Positions 16,849-26,550 of a stretch of DNA of 64,000 nt are shown piece after piece. Source of the stretch: Phycisphaerae bacterium (lineage in GTDB: Bacteria; Chloroflexota; Anaerolineae; 4572-78; J111); the NCBI GenBank assembly GCA_028285035.1, contig JANQQF010000126.1, positions 62,001-126,000 on the forward strand. The letters run 5' to 3'. Made by a program: the position numbers and the translations under genes. The notes beneath the pieces are model-generated. The model did not search any database. It worked only from the letters and a program-made list of their open reading frames with translations, and was not told where the DNA came from. Numbering within the stretch: the stretch's first letter is position 1; the number at the start of each line of letters is the position of its first letter.

Positions 16849-18252
16849 AAATTGCCAACGACGTCTTGTTAGGACAATTCCCAAAAGAATCAGAGGTAAA
16901 GCCCCCCCAATACTACAGGAAAAGCCACCTGGGGTATTGCTGGTTTGTGGTTCAGCAACTTCCGCTTCAGCAGATTCTGATGCCGACGAATCAACTTCGA
17001 TGACAGCCACCTCTTCTTCATCAGCAGCCGGGGCAGCTGTAGGTTCAGCTTCGACACTCTCCATACTTTCTTCGACCTCGGCTTCGGCTTCAGCCGATTC
17101 TTCTTCGATGACAACGGCCTCTTCCTCGGCTGTTTCAGTCCCAGGTAACGGAGGAAGGCCGATACTAGCCCGAAAATCATTATCTAAACGATCGGTATCT
17201 ACGCCCAATACCTGTTCAAGCGCTTCATCATATAACGCTCCTTCAGCAAAAACCGCTAATAACTCAGCCATTGCATCCGAGCCGTAGGTATCGATAATAT
17301 AACGAACGACTTCGCCACTATGTCCATAGGCTAAATTCGCTTGAAGTGGGTCTGCTGGAAAAGGGCTAGACAGGGTGCGAAGGGTCATTAGCTCATCATT
17401 ACGCACGGCTCGATCAAAAATTGGACCAAAATCCTGATCCAATTCATCTCTATCCTCATTATAGACAGCGATGCCTTCATCCAACCAACGGGGCAAATCG
17501 CCGAATGGATTATCTGTGGCCTGATGGATAACAAGATGGGTCATCTCGTGGGTCATGGCATTGAGGCCCCAGTCAAGCTGCTGAGGCGTGATACCAAGGA
17601 CAACCACGCCAAACTCCGTGAAGGCTACTCCACCGGTCCACTCTTGGGCGCTGGTTCGTAAGGCACCTAATAAATCATCATGATTTCCATAAATAAAAAT
17701 TTTAATTGGATTTTCAATCAAAGCACCGACATCTGACTCCAATGTATCGAGGGCCGTATTGGCTCGATCAAAAAGATCCTGACCAAATTGATCACTACCA
17801 TTATACCAATAAAGCGTTACTCGATCATTTTGCAATGTTCGCCAGTCATAACGATTATCCAAATACAATAGCGTTTGTTTTTCTGTCTTCAGTTCATTCC
17901 CATCAGCATCAACTAACTTCCACCAGTAAATCATCTCGGTGCCTGGTGGGGAATAATTTGATGGGTCGGTTTGATCGATCACAAATTCGGCATTAATTGC
18001 CGTTCCCGGTGTAAATTCAGTCTCATTACGAGAAGTAGCAATTTGCCCCGAGATTTGATAAAAAAGATCAGCTTCTACAATTTCTGATGAGCTCTCTGCT
18101 TCTAATCTAAATGTTAAGTGATCCCTAAACTCAGCCTCCCACGCATCAGACGTAACAGTGATATCGCCTTGGGCAAATATATTTGAAGGGAGTAACATCA
18201 CAGCCATTAAGATTACAAAAATAAACCAAATCGTATAACGCATCCTATTCAT
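16840..18252 (-). CDS. Secreted, C-terminally anchored MA-family metallopeptidase
   Basis: 470 residues from ATG 18252, with AGAGG 7 bases upstream. A signal peptide (about 1-28) precedes a beta-sandwich-like region (30-150). The peptidase domain carries HEMTH near residue 225 with a downstream DEG motif (LPRWLDEGIAVYNED), the gluzincin zinc site of peptidase MA-like proteins. An acidic, low-complexity Glu/Ala/Val spacer (about 375-440) leads to GGFSCSIGG, a hydrophobic helix and TRRRW, resembling a CTERM-type cell-surface sorting tail. Its last 9 bases overlap the convergent cyclase gene. Confidence 0.82.
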   Translation of the reverse strand: MNRMRYTIWFIFVILMAVMLLPSNIFAQGDITVTSDAWEAEFRDHLTFRLEAESSSEIVEADLFYQISGQIATSRNETEFTPGTAINAEFVIDQTDPSNYSPPGTEMIYWWKLVDADGNELKTEKQTLLYLDNRYDWRTLQNDRVTLYWYNGSDQFGQDLFDRANTALDTLESDVGALIENPIKIFIYGNHDDLLGALRTSAQEWTGGVAFTEFGVVVLGITPQQLDWGLNAMTHEMTHLVIHQATDNPFGDLPRWLDEGIAVYNEDRDELDQDFGPIFDRAVRNDELMTLRTLSSPFPADPLQANLAYGHSGEVVRYIIDTYGSDAMAELLAVFAEGALYDEALEQVLGVDTDRLDNDFRASIGLPPLPGTETAEEEAVVIEEESAEAEAEVEESMESVEAEPTAAPAADEEEVAVIEVDSSASESAEAEVAEPQTSNTPGGFSCSIGGALPLILLGIVLTRRRWQFLF

Positions 18253-18277
18253 TATCAACCTCTTATCCTCAAAATAT

Positions 18278-18532
18278 CTACTCAACCAATGCCCCAGGCT
18301 CAGGCAAATCAGCAACCGACGTTTTGATCCATTTATCACCTTCATTGACTAACATCACAGGGATATCCTCTTTGATCGGGTATTTACGGCCGCAATCATA
18401 TTCCTGGCACACCAGCCATTGTCCTTCATGAACCAATTCCAAACGTCCTGGATCATCACCTGATTTACGTGTTTCGCCACTGACACAATAGGGACATCGC
18501 AAAATTTTCAACAAATCTGTACGAACCGCCAT
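18278..18532 (-). CDS. Trm112-family zinc-ribbon protein
   Basis: 84 residues. It begins LLKILRCPYC and has a second Cys set in CQEYDCGRKYPI followed by EDIPVML, the layout of Trm112/YcaR small zinc-ribbon proteins. In other organisms such proteins act as activator partners of methyltransferases, but many bacterial members are uncharacterised. The gene is 25 bp before the peptidase gene and follows the terminator of the cNMP-domain gene, so it probably starts a two-gene unit. Confidence 0.88.
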   Translation of the reverse strand: MAVRTDLLKILRCPYCVSGETRKSGDDPGRLELVHEGQWLVCQEYDCGRKYPIKEDIPVMLVNEGDKWIKTSVADLPEPGALVE

Positions 18533-18595
18533 GTCTCACCTCCTCAATATTATATCAATCTAAAAATAGTATAGCTCCAATCGAATGAGAAACAA

Positions 18596-18626
18596 AAAAG
18601 CCAGACGTGGGGTCACGTCTGGCTTT
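18596..18626 (-). terminator. Terminator of the surface-protein operon
   Basis: AAAGCCAGACGTG / CACGTCTGGCTTT stem with a GGGT loop. On the minus strand it is followed by a run of T. It closes the four-gene operon that begins at 26055. Confidence 0.9.
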
Positions 18627-18652
18627 ACAAGGAAAATAGTTTTCAATTTGAA

Positions 18653-21600
18653 CTAGAAGGTTCGTTCAAAGATGACTTCAAACGAAATATGGAAAAGGGA
18701 GTTGGCTGTGGCATCCTCTCCACAAGATTCATTAACCCCATAGTCAGGCGTAATTCCCGTCGCAACTTGGCTAGAGCCGCCTTGAACTTCAACTTGGTAT
18801 GTTCCTTTGAACATAGCAAAGTCAAATCGGCCTGGATCGAGCGCACCTTTCAAGTCCGTTTTAGTTTCCGTGTTAATAATCGCAAAACCATCTGCGGTTG
18901 GTGCCCATTGCACTTTCACAGGAATGTTGTTAATCCCTTGTCCAGTAGAGTCCTGTACCTTCACAAAAATATGGTGTTTCCCACGATTTTCACACGGTGT
19001 CAGCTGACGCACACTCACCAATCGGAAATCGACATCTGGGGTTGGTGTTGGTGCAGGCGTTGGCGTTTCTGTCGGTGCCCGCGTTGCTCGGGGAGTTGCT
19101 GTAAAAGCTGGGGTCGGGGTATCTGTAGGCGTTGGTGTAAAAATAGGTGTCGGCGTTTCTGTCGGTAACGGCGTATTTGTCGGCGTATGGGTTAAGGTTG
19201 GAATCGGTGTTTCTGTCGGGGTAGCCGAAGCCGTTGGCGTTTGACTTGGCGTTGGGGTATTGGTTGGTGTTGGTGTTGCTGTCTCAACAAAGGGCAACAT
19301 AGCCATCGCACCAACAGCGCCATCTTCACGAACCTGATTCGCGATACTTCGCTTATCTCCAGGCAAAGCACCATCATCCTCAAACGTGGCCGCCAAAGAA
19401 TTGATAATGAACGATGGCGCCATAATTCCACATAGCCAAATAATAATCAAAACAACGGCCAAAAGCCGTAATTTTGCCCCCAAACTACGTTTGGCGAACC
19501 ATACAGAAAAGCTGCTGTTATGGCGTTGCAGGCGGCGATTAGAAACAACTCGAGGTTGTAAGGCTACAGCACTATCTGATTTGCTTCGATCTCGGCGTCG
19601 TTTCTGAGGGCGTTGAGGCCCACTTTTGGCCGCATTACCTTTAGGAGGTTGTTGATTAGGTCGAGCATCTTTTGGTGGCGGAACATTGACGGAAGGAGCT
19701 TCGCCAGATTTGGCAGCAACGACGGGTGTAGGTCGTGATTGATTTCCAGGCTTTTTGCCCTTACGATTCTTTGGTGATTTTTTATTGGTTGCATCAGGCG
19801 ATTGTGGAGCCTGAGCTGCCATAGGTGCTGCATCTTTAACCCGTTTCCGAGGTCGACTATCTTGTTTGCGTTTAGGCTTAGGCGTCGCATTAGGCTTAGA
19901 TGCATTAGGCCGTACAGGCTGTGTATGTTGTGCGTGTACGCCAGGAGGACCAGACTGAGGGCGCGAACCTACTGGGGGCATGCCTATTGTCGGCTGAGAA
20001 GGTGCTGGAGGTTGTTGTTGATGGCCAAATGTCCGCGGTGGAATAGCTGCAACCGGTTGGGCACCAGATATACTGCCTACACGACGTACCCGAACGGGTG
20101 GCATCGGAGAAGAGGCAGGGGCAAATGGCCTTGACGGTTGATGCGGCGCTGGTGGATGCGGTTGCTGAACGTGAGGTGGTGAATAAGGATAACGCGGTGG
20201 ATTGGCAACAGGTCCCGTCGCTGCTGGCAAAGCCCGTTGAGGACCGCCGCCCCGTAACCGCATCATCAAGTTGTTTAATTGTTCAGTGAAGACCCCAGTA
20301 AAAGCATTCCCCAAATGCGGGTATCGGCGGACAAAATCATCAAAGTTAGCTTGAGTCAAAACCCAAACCTCTGTATTTGTTAAAACATGCGCCGTTGTAG
20401 GGTGTTGGTGGCCGTGAGAGAGTAAGGCTACCTCTCCACAAAAATCTCCTGGACCTAAGGTATCAAGAAGGATTGGTCCTTGCATTGTGGTGGCCCACAG
20501 TTCAATTTGACCACGCTCGACGAAATAAAGCTCTTGACCAAATTGTCCCTCACGATAAAGAGCACTACCCGCTTGATAATGACGAGGCTGTAGACGCTCA
20601 TCTAAAGTACTGGCCTCCATACGAGAAAGACCTACTTGTTGAGCAATCTTGCTCAGGCGAGGTTCACTAGCAGAGCTTCGTGATACACTTAATCGATCTC
20701 GAACAGCTTTCCCAAGCGCTGCACTAAGCTGTGGGTATTTTAGAAGCAAATTATCAAAATCGGTTCGATATATGCCCCACAGATTTGATGGTGTGGCAGC
20801 AAATGCGGTGTAAGAGCGGGTCTTGCCAGTTAACAAGGCAATTTCGCCAAAATAATCACCGTCGGAGAAACGACCAATGAGTTCGCTCGGTTTTCCAGGT
20901 GAGTCAGCCACTGCTTCAATGCTCCCAGAGTCAACGATATACATCGCATCACCTGCATCACCTTGATTGAAAACCAACTCACCCGCTGGGATATGGCGTA
21001 GTAAAATTAATCGCGCAATATCATCTAAGGCACTTTGTGGCAATTCTTCAAAAAGCGGTATCTGTTTTAATACTGTTACCGCATAGGTCTGGTCAGCCAG
21101 ACTTAAGCTTGCCCGCAGGCTACGACTTAAGTTCGTCTTGATAGATGGATAATTTTCAGTCAGTTGTAGGAAGTCGGTTGGGCTAAGTTGCCAGACGACA
21201 ACCGAGTTAGCGGCTTGTGCGGTTTTGGAATGAGGCTTGCTGGAAATAACTGACATCTCACCGAAGACTTCACCATCAGTAACTTCGGCGTAATCCTCAT
21301 CCGTGTCTCCCATCAACCTAATCAGGCCCTGCTCGATAAAGTAAAGACCAGTAGGCATATCACCACTACGATAAATTGCTTCATTTGCAGAAAATCGTTG
21401 GGGGGACAATCGTTGGATAATTAAAGCTTGTTCTCGGGTTGATAGATCTTTGAGAAGAGGAGAGACAGATAACTGTTTAATCAGAATATCTTGGTATTGA
21501 GCAATACCGATGCCTAAAGCTAAGCCAAGTTTGAGACCAACTTCAGGACGATCCTCTATGATTTTAGAAAAATCATCATTGGAGAGGGACCAAACAGTTA

Positions 21601-21889
21601 AAACTCCAGAGGCCAAAGCCGTTGTTGAATGCGGTTGCCCCAGAAAGAAGTCAGTTTCACCAACCACACTTCCTGGGCCAAGATTTGCAACAGAGGGACC
21701 AGAGTCATCAGCGGTGATTTTTACCCATCCCTCTTTGATGAGGTAAATTGCATCACTTTCCCCACCTCTGACAAAGAGCGATTCATTTGGTTTATAATTT
21801 TCTAGGCGCATCCGTTTACCAAACGACCGTTGCTCTTCCTCGGTCAGTTCAGTGAAAAGAGGCGCATTCTTTATGAAGTTTTCTTTCAA
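18653..21889 (-). CDS. Membrane protein with four tandem cNMP-binding domains and an extracellular Thr/Pro stalk and Cys domain
   Basis: About 1078 residues from TTG 21889, which has AGAAGG 7 bases upstream; another TTG at 21910 lacks a site. Four cNMP-binding (CRP-type) domains lie at about 10-125, 140-255, 275-395 and 420-540. No HTH follows, so it is not a transcription factor. Only the third keeps the phosphate-binding Arg ([12 protein letters not shown], about 358); the others have His. A Pro- and Lys/Arg-rich linker (545-805) leads to one membrane helix (about 807-836), a TPTPT-type stalk (870-950) and a C-terminal domain with Cys pairs ending FERTF, shared with the three upstream genes. 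Role unknown. Confidence 0.85.
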   Translation of the reverse strand: MKENFIKNAPLFTELTEEEQRSFGKRMRLENYKPNESLFVRGGESDAIYLIKEGWVKITADDSGPSVANLGPGSVVGETDFFLGQPHSTTALASGVLTVWSLSNDDFSKIIEDRPEVGLKLGLALGIGIAQYQDILIKQLSVSPLLKDLSTREQALIIQRLSPQRFSANEAIYRSGDMPTGLYFIEQGLIRLMGDTDEDYAEVTDGEVFGEMSVISSKPHSKTAQAANSVVVWQLSPTDFLQLTENYPSIKTNLSRSLRASLSLADQTYAVTVLKQIPLFEELPQSALDDIARLILLRHIPAGELVFNQGDAGDAMYIVDSGSIEAVADSPGKPSELIGRFSDGDYFGEIALLTGKTRSYTAFAATPSNLWGIYRTDFDNLLLKYPQLSAALGKAVRDRLSVSRSSASEPRLSKIAQQVGLSRMEASTLDERLQPRHYQAGSALYREGQFGQELYFVERGQIELWATTMQGPILLDTLGPGDFCGEVALLSHGHQHPTTAHVLTNTEVWVLTQANFDDFVRRYPHLGNAFTGVFTEQLNNLMMRLRGGGPQRALPAATGPVANPPRYPYSPPHVQQPHPPAPHQPSRPFAPASSPMPPVRVRRVGSISGAQPVAAIPPRTFGHQQQPPAPSQPTIGMPPVGSRPQSGPPGVHAQHTQPVRPNASKPNATPKPKRKQDSRPRKRVKDAAPMAAQAPQSPDATNKKSPKNRKGKKPGNQSRPTPVVAAKSGEAPSVNVPPPKDARPNQQPPKGNAAKSGPQRPQKRRRDRSKSDSAVALQPRVVSNRRLQRHNSSFSVWFAKRSLGAKLRLLAVVLIIIWLCGIMAPSFIINSLAATFEDDGALPGDKRSIANQVREDGAVGAMAMLPFVETATPTPTNTPTPSQTPTASATPTETPIPTLTHTPTNTPLPTETPTPIFTPTPTDTPTPAFTATPRATRAPTETPTPAPTPTPDVDFRLVSVRQLTPCENRGKHHIFVKVQDSTGQGINNIPVKVQWAPTADGFAIINTETKTDLKGALDPGRFDFAMFKGTYQVEVQGGSSQVATGITPDYGVNESCGEDATANSLFHISFEVIFERTF

Positions 21890-21964
21890 CGCAAAACCTT
21901 CTTCTTTCAAACAAATTGATTTTAGACACCCTAGCTTAAAAGCCAGACCGTTCCCATTCTAAAA

Positions 21965-23230
21965 TCAATTTACCCCTTGTTCAAACTCTATTTGCCAAGA
22001 AGGGGCTATTGTATCTGGCAAATCAGAACATAATTGACGATCACTAATGCTAATATCATCCGATGCAGACTCAAAAGTATCTACATTTACCAACGCTACC
22101 TGATAGGTTTCATCGATATCCATTTGATAATCTGCGTAACCCGGATCAATATCCGGTTTAAAACCAGTGAACAGAGTATCACTGCCGCCTGGCCAACTAA
22201 TTAAAATTTTGACGCCAGGAACTCCTGAACCTAGTCTATCACGAATGTAAATCTTAAGCAATCCACCATTGGCACTATCGCAAACTACTGCCGACATAGC
22301 GACACCATAGGGTGAGTCTGGTCCAAGCGTAGGTGTTCTGGTAGGAAATGGTGTACTGGTTGGGGTTGAAGTTGAAGAAGGTGTAGGCGTAATTGTCGGT
22401 GTACGACTTAGAGTTGCGGTTGGTGATTTTGTTGCCGTATCAACGGGAGCAAGTGAAGGCACGTTTGCCTCTAAGGTTATGGGTCTCGTTGATGTGATTA
22501 CAGGAATTGGTCCAAGCGTCGGGGTATTTGATGGCGAATTTGTGGGTATCGAAGTGAATGGTTCAGCCGTTACAGTATTTGTGGGTGTGGGTTGAGTAGT
22601 AGGTGTTGTTGTCGGGGCCAAAAACACAACCATTTCTCCTGATATCGGGCCAAGCGCATCAGCTAAGGTAACCAAAGCCCGAATATCACGTATATCTCGT
22701 CCATCTTGAATGTACTGCTCAGCCAGCATCACTAGTCTCACCTGAAAACTTGTTATCTCTAGTTTTGAGATACGATCTCTAGCTCTAGTTTCATCTTCAT
22801 CATGAAAGTAAGCCAAGGCAACTAATCGAATGTAAGTTTCCTGAGCATGCGAAGCGAGTTGGGCAGGTCCCACAGGCAAAGGTCTTGGGTCAAGCACCCA
22901 TCCATAAAAAAGTGACATTATCAAACCGATAATAAATCCACTTACAAATCCACCGATCCACCAGCCTCGATAACTCTTCCGTCTTATAGGGCGTCCCTGC
23001 CGATTTGAAGGGTTGACAGGTACGCCTTTGGCCGATTGTCTAGCCGGCCTTGTAGACCGTGGTACAGCCTGTTGAGGATCGCTCTGCTTTTGTGTTTTTA
23101 AAGGTACATTTGTTTGCCTACGAGATGATCTCCCCCGCGAGGCAAGTCGATTAAGCCAGGGACGAGCCAATTCCTTAGTTGATCTCTTTTTTCGATCACC
23201 ACTACGATTAGATTTATTATCAGGACTCAT
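21965..23230 (-). CDS. Single-pass surface protein of the four-gene family, no SH3 domain
   Basis: 421 residues. A strongly basic cytosolic N-terminus of about 85 residues (Arg, Lys, Ser) precedes one membrane helix (about 88-111). Outside comes an 80-residue helical domain similar to the one in the two upstream genes, with motifs RDIRALVTLADALG and YIQDGR. A long Thr/Pro-rich stalk follows (about 210-310), then a C-terminal domain with VVCDSANGG, a DRLGSGVPGVKI core and a late RQLCSD. It lies 65 bp after the upstream gene and 75 bp before the cNMP gene. Not a known family to me. Confidence 0.75.
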   Translation of the reverse strand: MSPDNKSNRSGDRKKRSTKELARPWLNRLASRGRSSRRQTNVPLKTQKQSDPQQAVPRSTRPARQSAKGVPVNPSNRQGRPIRRKSYRGWWIGGFVSGFIIGLIMSLFYGWVLDPRPLPVGPAQLASHAQETYIRLVALAYFHDEDETRARDRISKLEITSFQVRLVMLAEQYIQDGRDIRDIRALVTLADALGPISGEMVVFLAPTTTPTTQPTPTNTVTAEPFTSIPTNSPSNTPTLGPIPVITSTRPITLEANVPSLAPVDTATKSPTATLSRTPTITPTPSSTSTPTSTPFPTRTPTLGPDSPYGVAMSAVVCDSANGGLLKIYIRDRLGSGVPGVKILISWPGGSDTLFTGFKPDIDPGYADYQMDIDETYQVALVNVDTFESASDDISISDRQLCSDLPDTIAPSWQIEFEQGVN

Positions 23231-23295
23231 CCATCGGGCCTAGCCTATTTTGTTCTTTTAGCTTATCAAAATAATCTTAGATCACTATTAGCACT

Positions 23296-24654
23296 TTAGT
23301 ATGTTCTTTGAAACGTTACATTGTATGAATAGTGACCCCGACATAACTGATTATTGCTTTTACGAATGGCACAATCAGATAAGTCAGCACAATAATTTGC
23401 TTCAACCAACCATTGATCTGGGATATCTTCATCCCAAGAACTCAACTTAGGTGTCAACTCACTGGTTGCTGGAGAACCATCCGGATTTCCTGTTACTTCA
23501 ATAGAAAATCCATTGTTCCATAAATCATATTCCAGCTTTCCAGGTCCTTTTTCACCACTCTTCTTAGGAGGTACCGCCCGGAAAGAGTCCTCTACAGTTA
23601 CCCCATCTAAGGGATTACCTGAGACATCCAAAACAGTAACAAAAATTTGGTGTGACCCTGGACAAGAATTATAAGTTGGATTTGGAATGAGATAGGCTTC
23701 ATTTAATACATAGTCAACAGCAGGTTTTTCTGGTTCAGGCGTTGCGGTTGGTTCAGCCGGTGGTTCCGGCGTAGCAGTCGCAGGGGCCTCGGGAGCAGAA
23801 GCGATCAGAACTTCATCTGTGTTGCCAGACACCTCAACCAAATTAGCAAAAATCCAGCCCAACTCACCACTACCAGGCGGAAACTCGACTTGAAGCCAGG
23901 AACTATCTTCGTTACGTCCAATCACTGTAGAAGACGCACCTGATGGCCCAGAACCAACAACCGGATAGTCTGTCCCAGGGCCGCCGCGTACATTTATATT
24001 TTGTAGAAGTGTAGCTACAACTGTCCCATCGTCCTCTTCAACAGCCTCAGCAACAACTTCGGCCGATTCATCTGTATCAGAAACTTCTTCGGTCACCTCA
24101 TCAGTGGTTTCTTCTGTAGTTTCCGTTACTTCTTCAGTCTCTTCCGTGGTATTATCAACTTCTTTCTCTTCCACAACTACGGGTGTTTCAGTAGGAGGAA
24201 CTGGCGTGTTGGTTGGGGGTGGGGCAGTGGGAGGAAGTGTAGGTGTTGGTATAGTCGTAGCTGTGGCCAAAGCAGCAATCATTGAAGGAGTTGATGAGCC
24301 GAGTGCATCAGCTAGTCGAAATAAGTTTAGGGTATCAACATCATCAGAACCACGATTTTCCTGAATATACCGATCAACAAGAAAAGAGACGTACTGCTCT
24401 GGATTGGGTATCCCAAGAGAAACCAGATCACTTCGGGCCAAATCTATATCACCTGAGGTAGCATAGTTAGTGGCAATAGCAAGCACATTCGCTTCAATGG
24501 CTTCCTGATCAACAGTCGTTCCGGCTAACTCACCTTCTTGGGAAGCAGACCAAAGATATCCAGCACCGATAATACCAGTTAAAGCCAAAGCCACACATAA
24601 AAGTGGCAAAATAATTATTGTCAAAAATAGAACCGGATTATTAACCTTGCTCAT
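23296..24654 (-). CDS. Single-pass surface protein with SH3b domain, member B
   Basis: 452 residues with a short N-terminus and a membrane helix (about 10-32). Outside: a helical domain (about 45-125; IPNPEQYVSFLVDRYIQ, LFRLADALG), a Thr/Pro and Glu/Thr/Val-rich stalk, a bacterial SH3 domain (about 210-285; LLQNINVRGGPGTDYPVV and GELGWIFANLV), a second Pro-rich stretch and a C-terminal domain with NSCPGSHQIFV, a DVSGNPLDGV core, several Cys and the end TFQRTY. SH3b domains often bind peptidoglycan. It is 42 bp after member A, to which it is clearly paralogous. Confidence 0.8.
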   Translation of the reverse strand: MSKVNNPVLFLTIIILPLLCVALALTGIIGAGYLWSASQEGELAGTTVDQEAIEANVLAIATNYATSGDIDLARSDLVSLGIPNPEQYVSFLVDRYIQENRGSDDVDTLNLFRLADALGSSTPSMIAALATATTIPTPTLPPTAPPPTNTPVPPTETPVVVEEKEVDNTTEETEEVTETTEETTDEVTEEVSDTDESAEVVAEAVEEDDGTVVATLLQNINVRGGPGTDYPVVGSGPSGASSTVIGRNEDSSWLQVEFPPGSGELGWIFANLVEVSGNTDEVLIASAPEAPATATPEPPAEPTATPEPEKPAVDYVLNEAYLIPNPTYNSCPGSHQIFVTVLDVSGNPLDGVTVEDSFRAVPPKKSGEKGPGKLEYDLWNNGFSIEVTGNPDGSPATSELTPKLSSWDEDIPDQWLVEANYCADLSDCAIRKSNNQLCRGHYSYNVTFQRTY

Positions 24655-24696
24655 AAACTCACGCCTTAAATTTATAAATTTCTAGTCCAATATTAC

Positions 24697-26055
24697 TTAC
24701 CAAGTCCGTTGAAAGGTAACATCCCAAGAGTAATGCCCCCAACATAAAGAGTTATTACCCACTCCAAAAACGCCACTATTCCATAAAACATTACAAGTAG
24801 CTTCATCGGGACAATATCCTGCCTCAATTAAACGTGGAATACCAATTTTCCAATCATCAGAGCTTAATAATTCTGTCATTTCACTTGTTACCGATCGACC
24901 AGCGGTGGGGTCATGCTTAACAAAAACCTTGAATCCGCCATCCTTGTATAAATCGTAAACGGCATGTCCTGGGAAATCGATACCTTTGTGCCCTGTAACT
25001 GGTCCAGGATTTCCCCATTCATCACCAAGTTCGACTCCATCAATGGGATTCCCCGCCGCATCAATTACATCAATAAAGATATTATGATTCCCCGCACACC
25101 CACCATTTTCTTCCTTGCTTAGCAATCTTTGTTCGGTAATAATAAAATCAACATCAGGTACGGGAGTCGCTGTTGGTTCTGGGGTGTCTGTTGGGGCAGC
25201 CACTGTTGGTGTTGGAGGCGGGGCGGCCGCTTGGGCAATGGCAACTACTTCTGGGTTTCCTGAAACATCAACAAGTGAGGAAAACAACCAGCCATATTGA
25301 CCACTGTCAGGGGGAAATTCAACCTGTAGCCAGCTTTGATCATCATTACGCCCAACTACATCAACAGTTGTTCCAGCGTCTCCTGAAGCAACTACTGGAT
25401 AATCCGTTCCTGGCCCACCACGCACATTCATATTTTGGCGCAATGTCACCTGAACAGAACCATCATCACTATTACCTTCCTCAGATACCTCTTCAGTGGC
25501 TGCTTCCTCGGATGTGTCAGATGGAATAGGGGTATTTGTTACGACAACGACAGGAGAGGGAGTAAAGGTTGGCAAAAATGTAGGCGTGGGCGATTGAACT
25601 GGTGTATTTGTTGGTAGCGGTGTAGGGGTTGAGACATATCTAACCATCGACACTGTACTAACATTTAAAGCCTCAGCTAGCCGAACAACATTTTCAATTT
25701 CTGGATCGATAGGGCCACGGTTTGTGCGAATGAGTCGCTCAGCGACAAGGGCGACATATTGGGCAGGATTTGGCACATCAAGCTCAGCCAAAATAGCTCT
25801 TGATCGGTCCAAATCCTGAAACTCAGCATAATCTGCTGCTGCCATGATTACAATTTCTTCCGCAGCATCATCGGACAGATCAGAAATTTCTGCATTCGTA
25901 TATTCGGTGGGGAATAAAAACCAAGTGATGCCTACACCAATAAGTAAGGCCAATAAACAGCCGACCGGCATAATGGAGAAAAGAATAAGTAATCGTCTGT
26001 CTATACCGCGTTTTCTACGTTTTCTTCTTTTTGGTACCGTTTCCATAACTGACAT
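24697..26055 (-). CDS. Single-pass surface protein with SH3b domain, member A (first gene of operon)
   Basis: 452 residues. A basic N-terminus (KRRKRRKRG) and a membrane helix (about 25-52) are followed by the helical domain (DVPNPAQYVALVAERLI, VVRLAEALN), a Thr/Pro stalk, an SH3b domain (LRQNMNVRGGPGTDYPVV and QYGWLFSSLV) and the C-terminal Cys domain (GGCAGNHNIFIDV, DAAGNPIDGVEL, end TFQRTW). Domain order matches member B throughout, so the two are tandem duplicates. It opens the leftward operon that ends at 18.6 kb. A good promoter was not identified upstream. Confidence 0.8.
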   Translation of the reverse strand: MSVMETVPKRRKRRKRGIDRRLLILFSIMPVGCLLALLIGVGITWFLFPTEYTNAEISDLSDDAAEEIVIMAAADYAEFQDLDRSRAILAELDVPNPAQYVALVAERLIRTNRGPIDPEIENVVRLAEALNVSTVSMVRYVSTPTPLPTNTPVQSPTPTFLPTFTPSPVVVVTNTPIPSDTSEEAATEEVSEEGNSDDGSVQVTLRQNMNVRGGPGTDYPVVASGDAGTTVDVVGRNDDQSWLQVEFPPDSGQYGWLFSSLVDVSGNPEVVAIAQAAAPPPTPTVAAPTDTPEPTATPVPDVDFIITEQRLLSKEENGGCAGNHNIFIDVIDAAGNPIDGVELGDEWGNPGPVTGHKGIDFPGHAVYDLYKDGGFKVFVKHDPTAGRSVTSEMTELLSSDDWKIGIPRLIEAGYCPDEATCNVLWNSGVFGVGNNSLCWGHYSWDVTFQRTW

Positions 26056-26223
26056 TCACCCAAAATTAAAGGCCGCCCCCTTACTATAATTTAATCAGAA
26101 GGAAGTGGCCTCACCGCTACAAAATGAACGGTCCTCTAAACTCGTCCTAGTAAATGTCCTTAAAAAATGTTATAATATTTCCGTTTGTACTATGATGCAC
26201 AATAAATATTAACATTTCAAAGA

Positions 26224-26252
26224 TTAGGGTGAAACAATACTGTTTCACCCTA
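26224..26252. repeat. Hairpin downstream of tRNA-Leu
   Basis: TTAGGGTGAAACA / TGTTTCACCCTAA-type stem with a 4-nt loop just past the tRNA 3' end on the minus strand. It could end the tRNA transcript, although the T-run is weak. Confidence 0.5.
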
Positions 26253-26256
26253 AAAG

Positions 26257-26339
26257 TGCCGGAGGTGGGAATCGAACCCACATGAGCTAAGCTCACACGA
26301 GTTTGAGTCGTGCGCGTCTGCCAGTTCCGCCACTCCGGC
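26257..26339 (-). tRNA. tRNA-Leu (CAA)
   Basis: 83 nt on the minus strand. Acceptor stem GCCGGAG/CTCCGGC with A73, the long variable arm of a class II tRNA, T-loop GGTTCGATTCC and anticodon stem CACGA/TCGTG around CTCAAAC, giving anticodon CAA. The 3' CCA is not encoded. It sits alone between the surface-protein operon and the ECF sigma gene; the rest of the gap (26056-26550) shows nothing else that I can support. Confidence 0.95.
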
Positions 26340-26550
26340 GAATGATTTTGATAGACCGATTTTTCAGTTCCATCTGCTTATCTTGACCAGATAAGCGAAC
26401 ATTAGTATAAACAAAATATATTTATACGTCAAATTGCCTAAGCCGAGTGTATCACTTATCACAAAATAGATTCCTAACTTTTACATGATCATCAATAAGA
26501 ACAAGTTCCTTAATTTCCTGTACAAGAAAGGAATCCGTTAGGCCACAATT

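Noticed and set aside
24104..24364. Frame of Val/Ser/Gly repeats opposite the surface protein B gene
   Set aside because: A mirror of the Thr/Pro and Glu/Val stalk codons; no ribosome site.
26224..26252. GTGAAACA and TGTTTCAC arms, like parS halves
   Set aside because: The halves are in the reverse order around a loop, so they do not form the ParB palindrome; better explained as a hairpin after tRNA-Leu.
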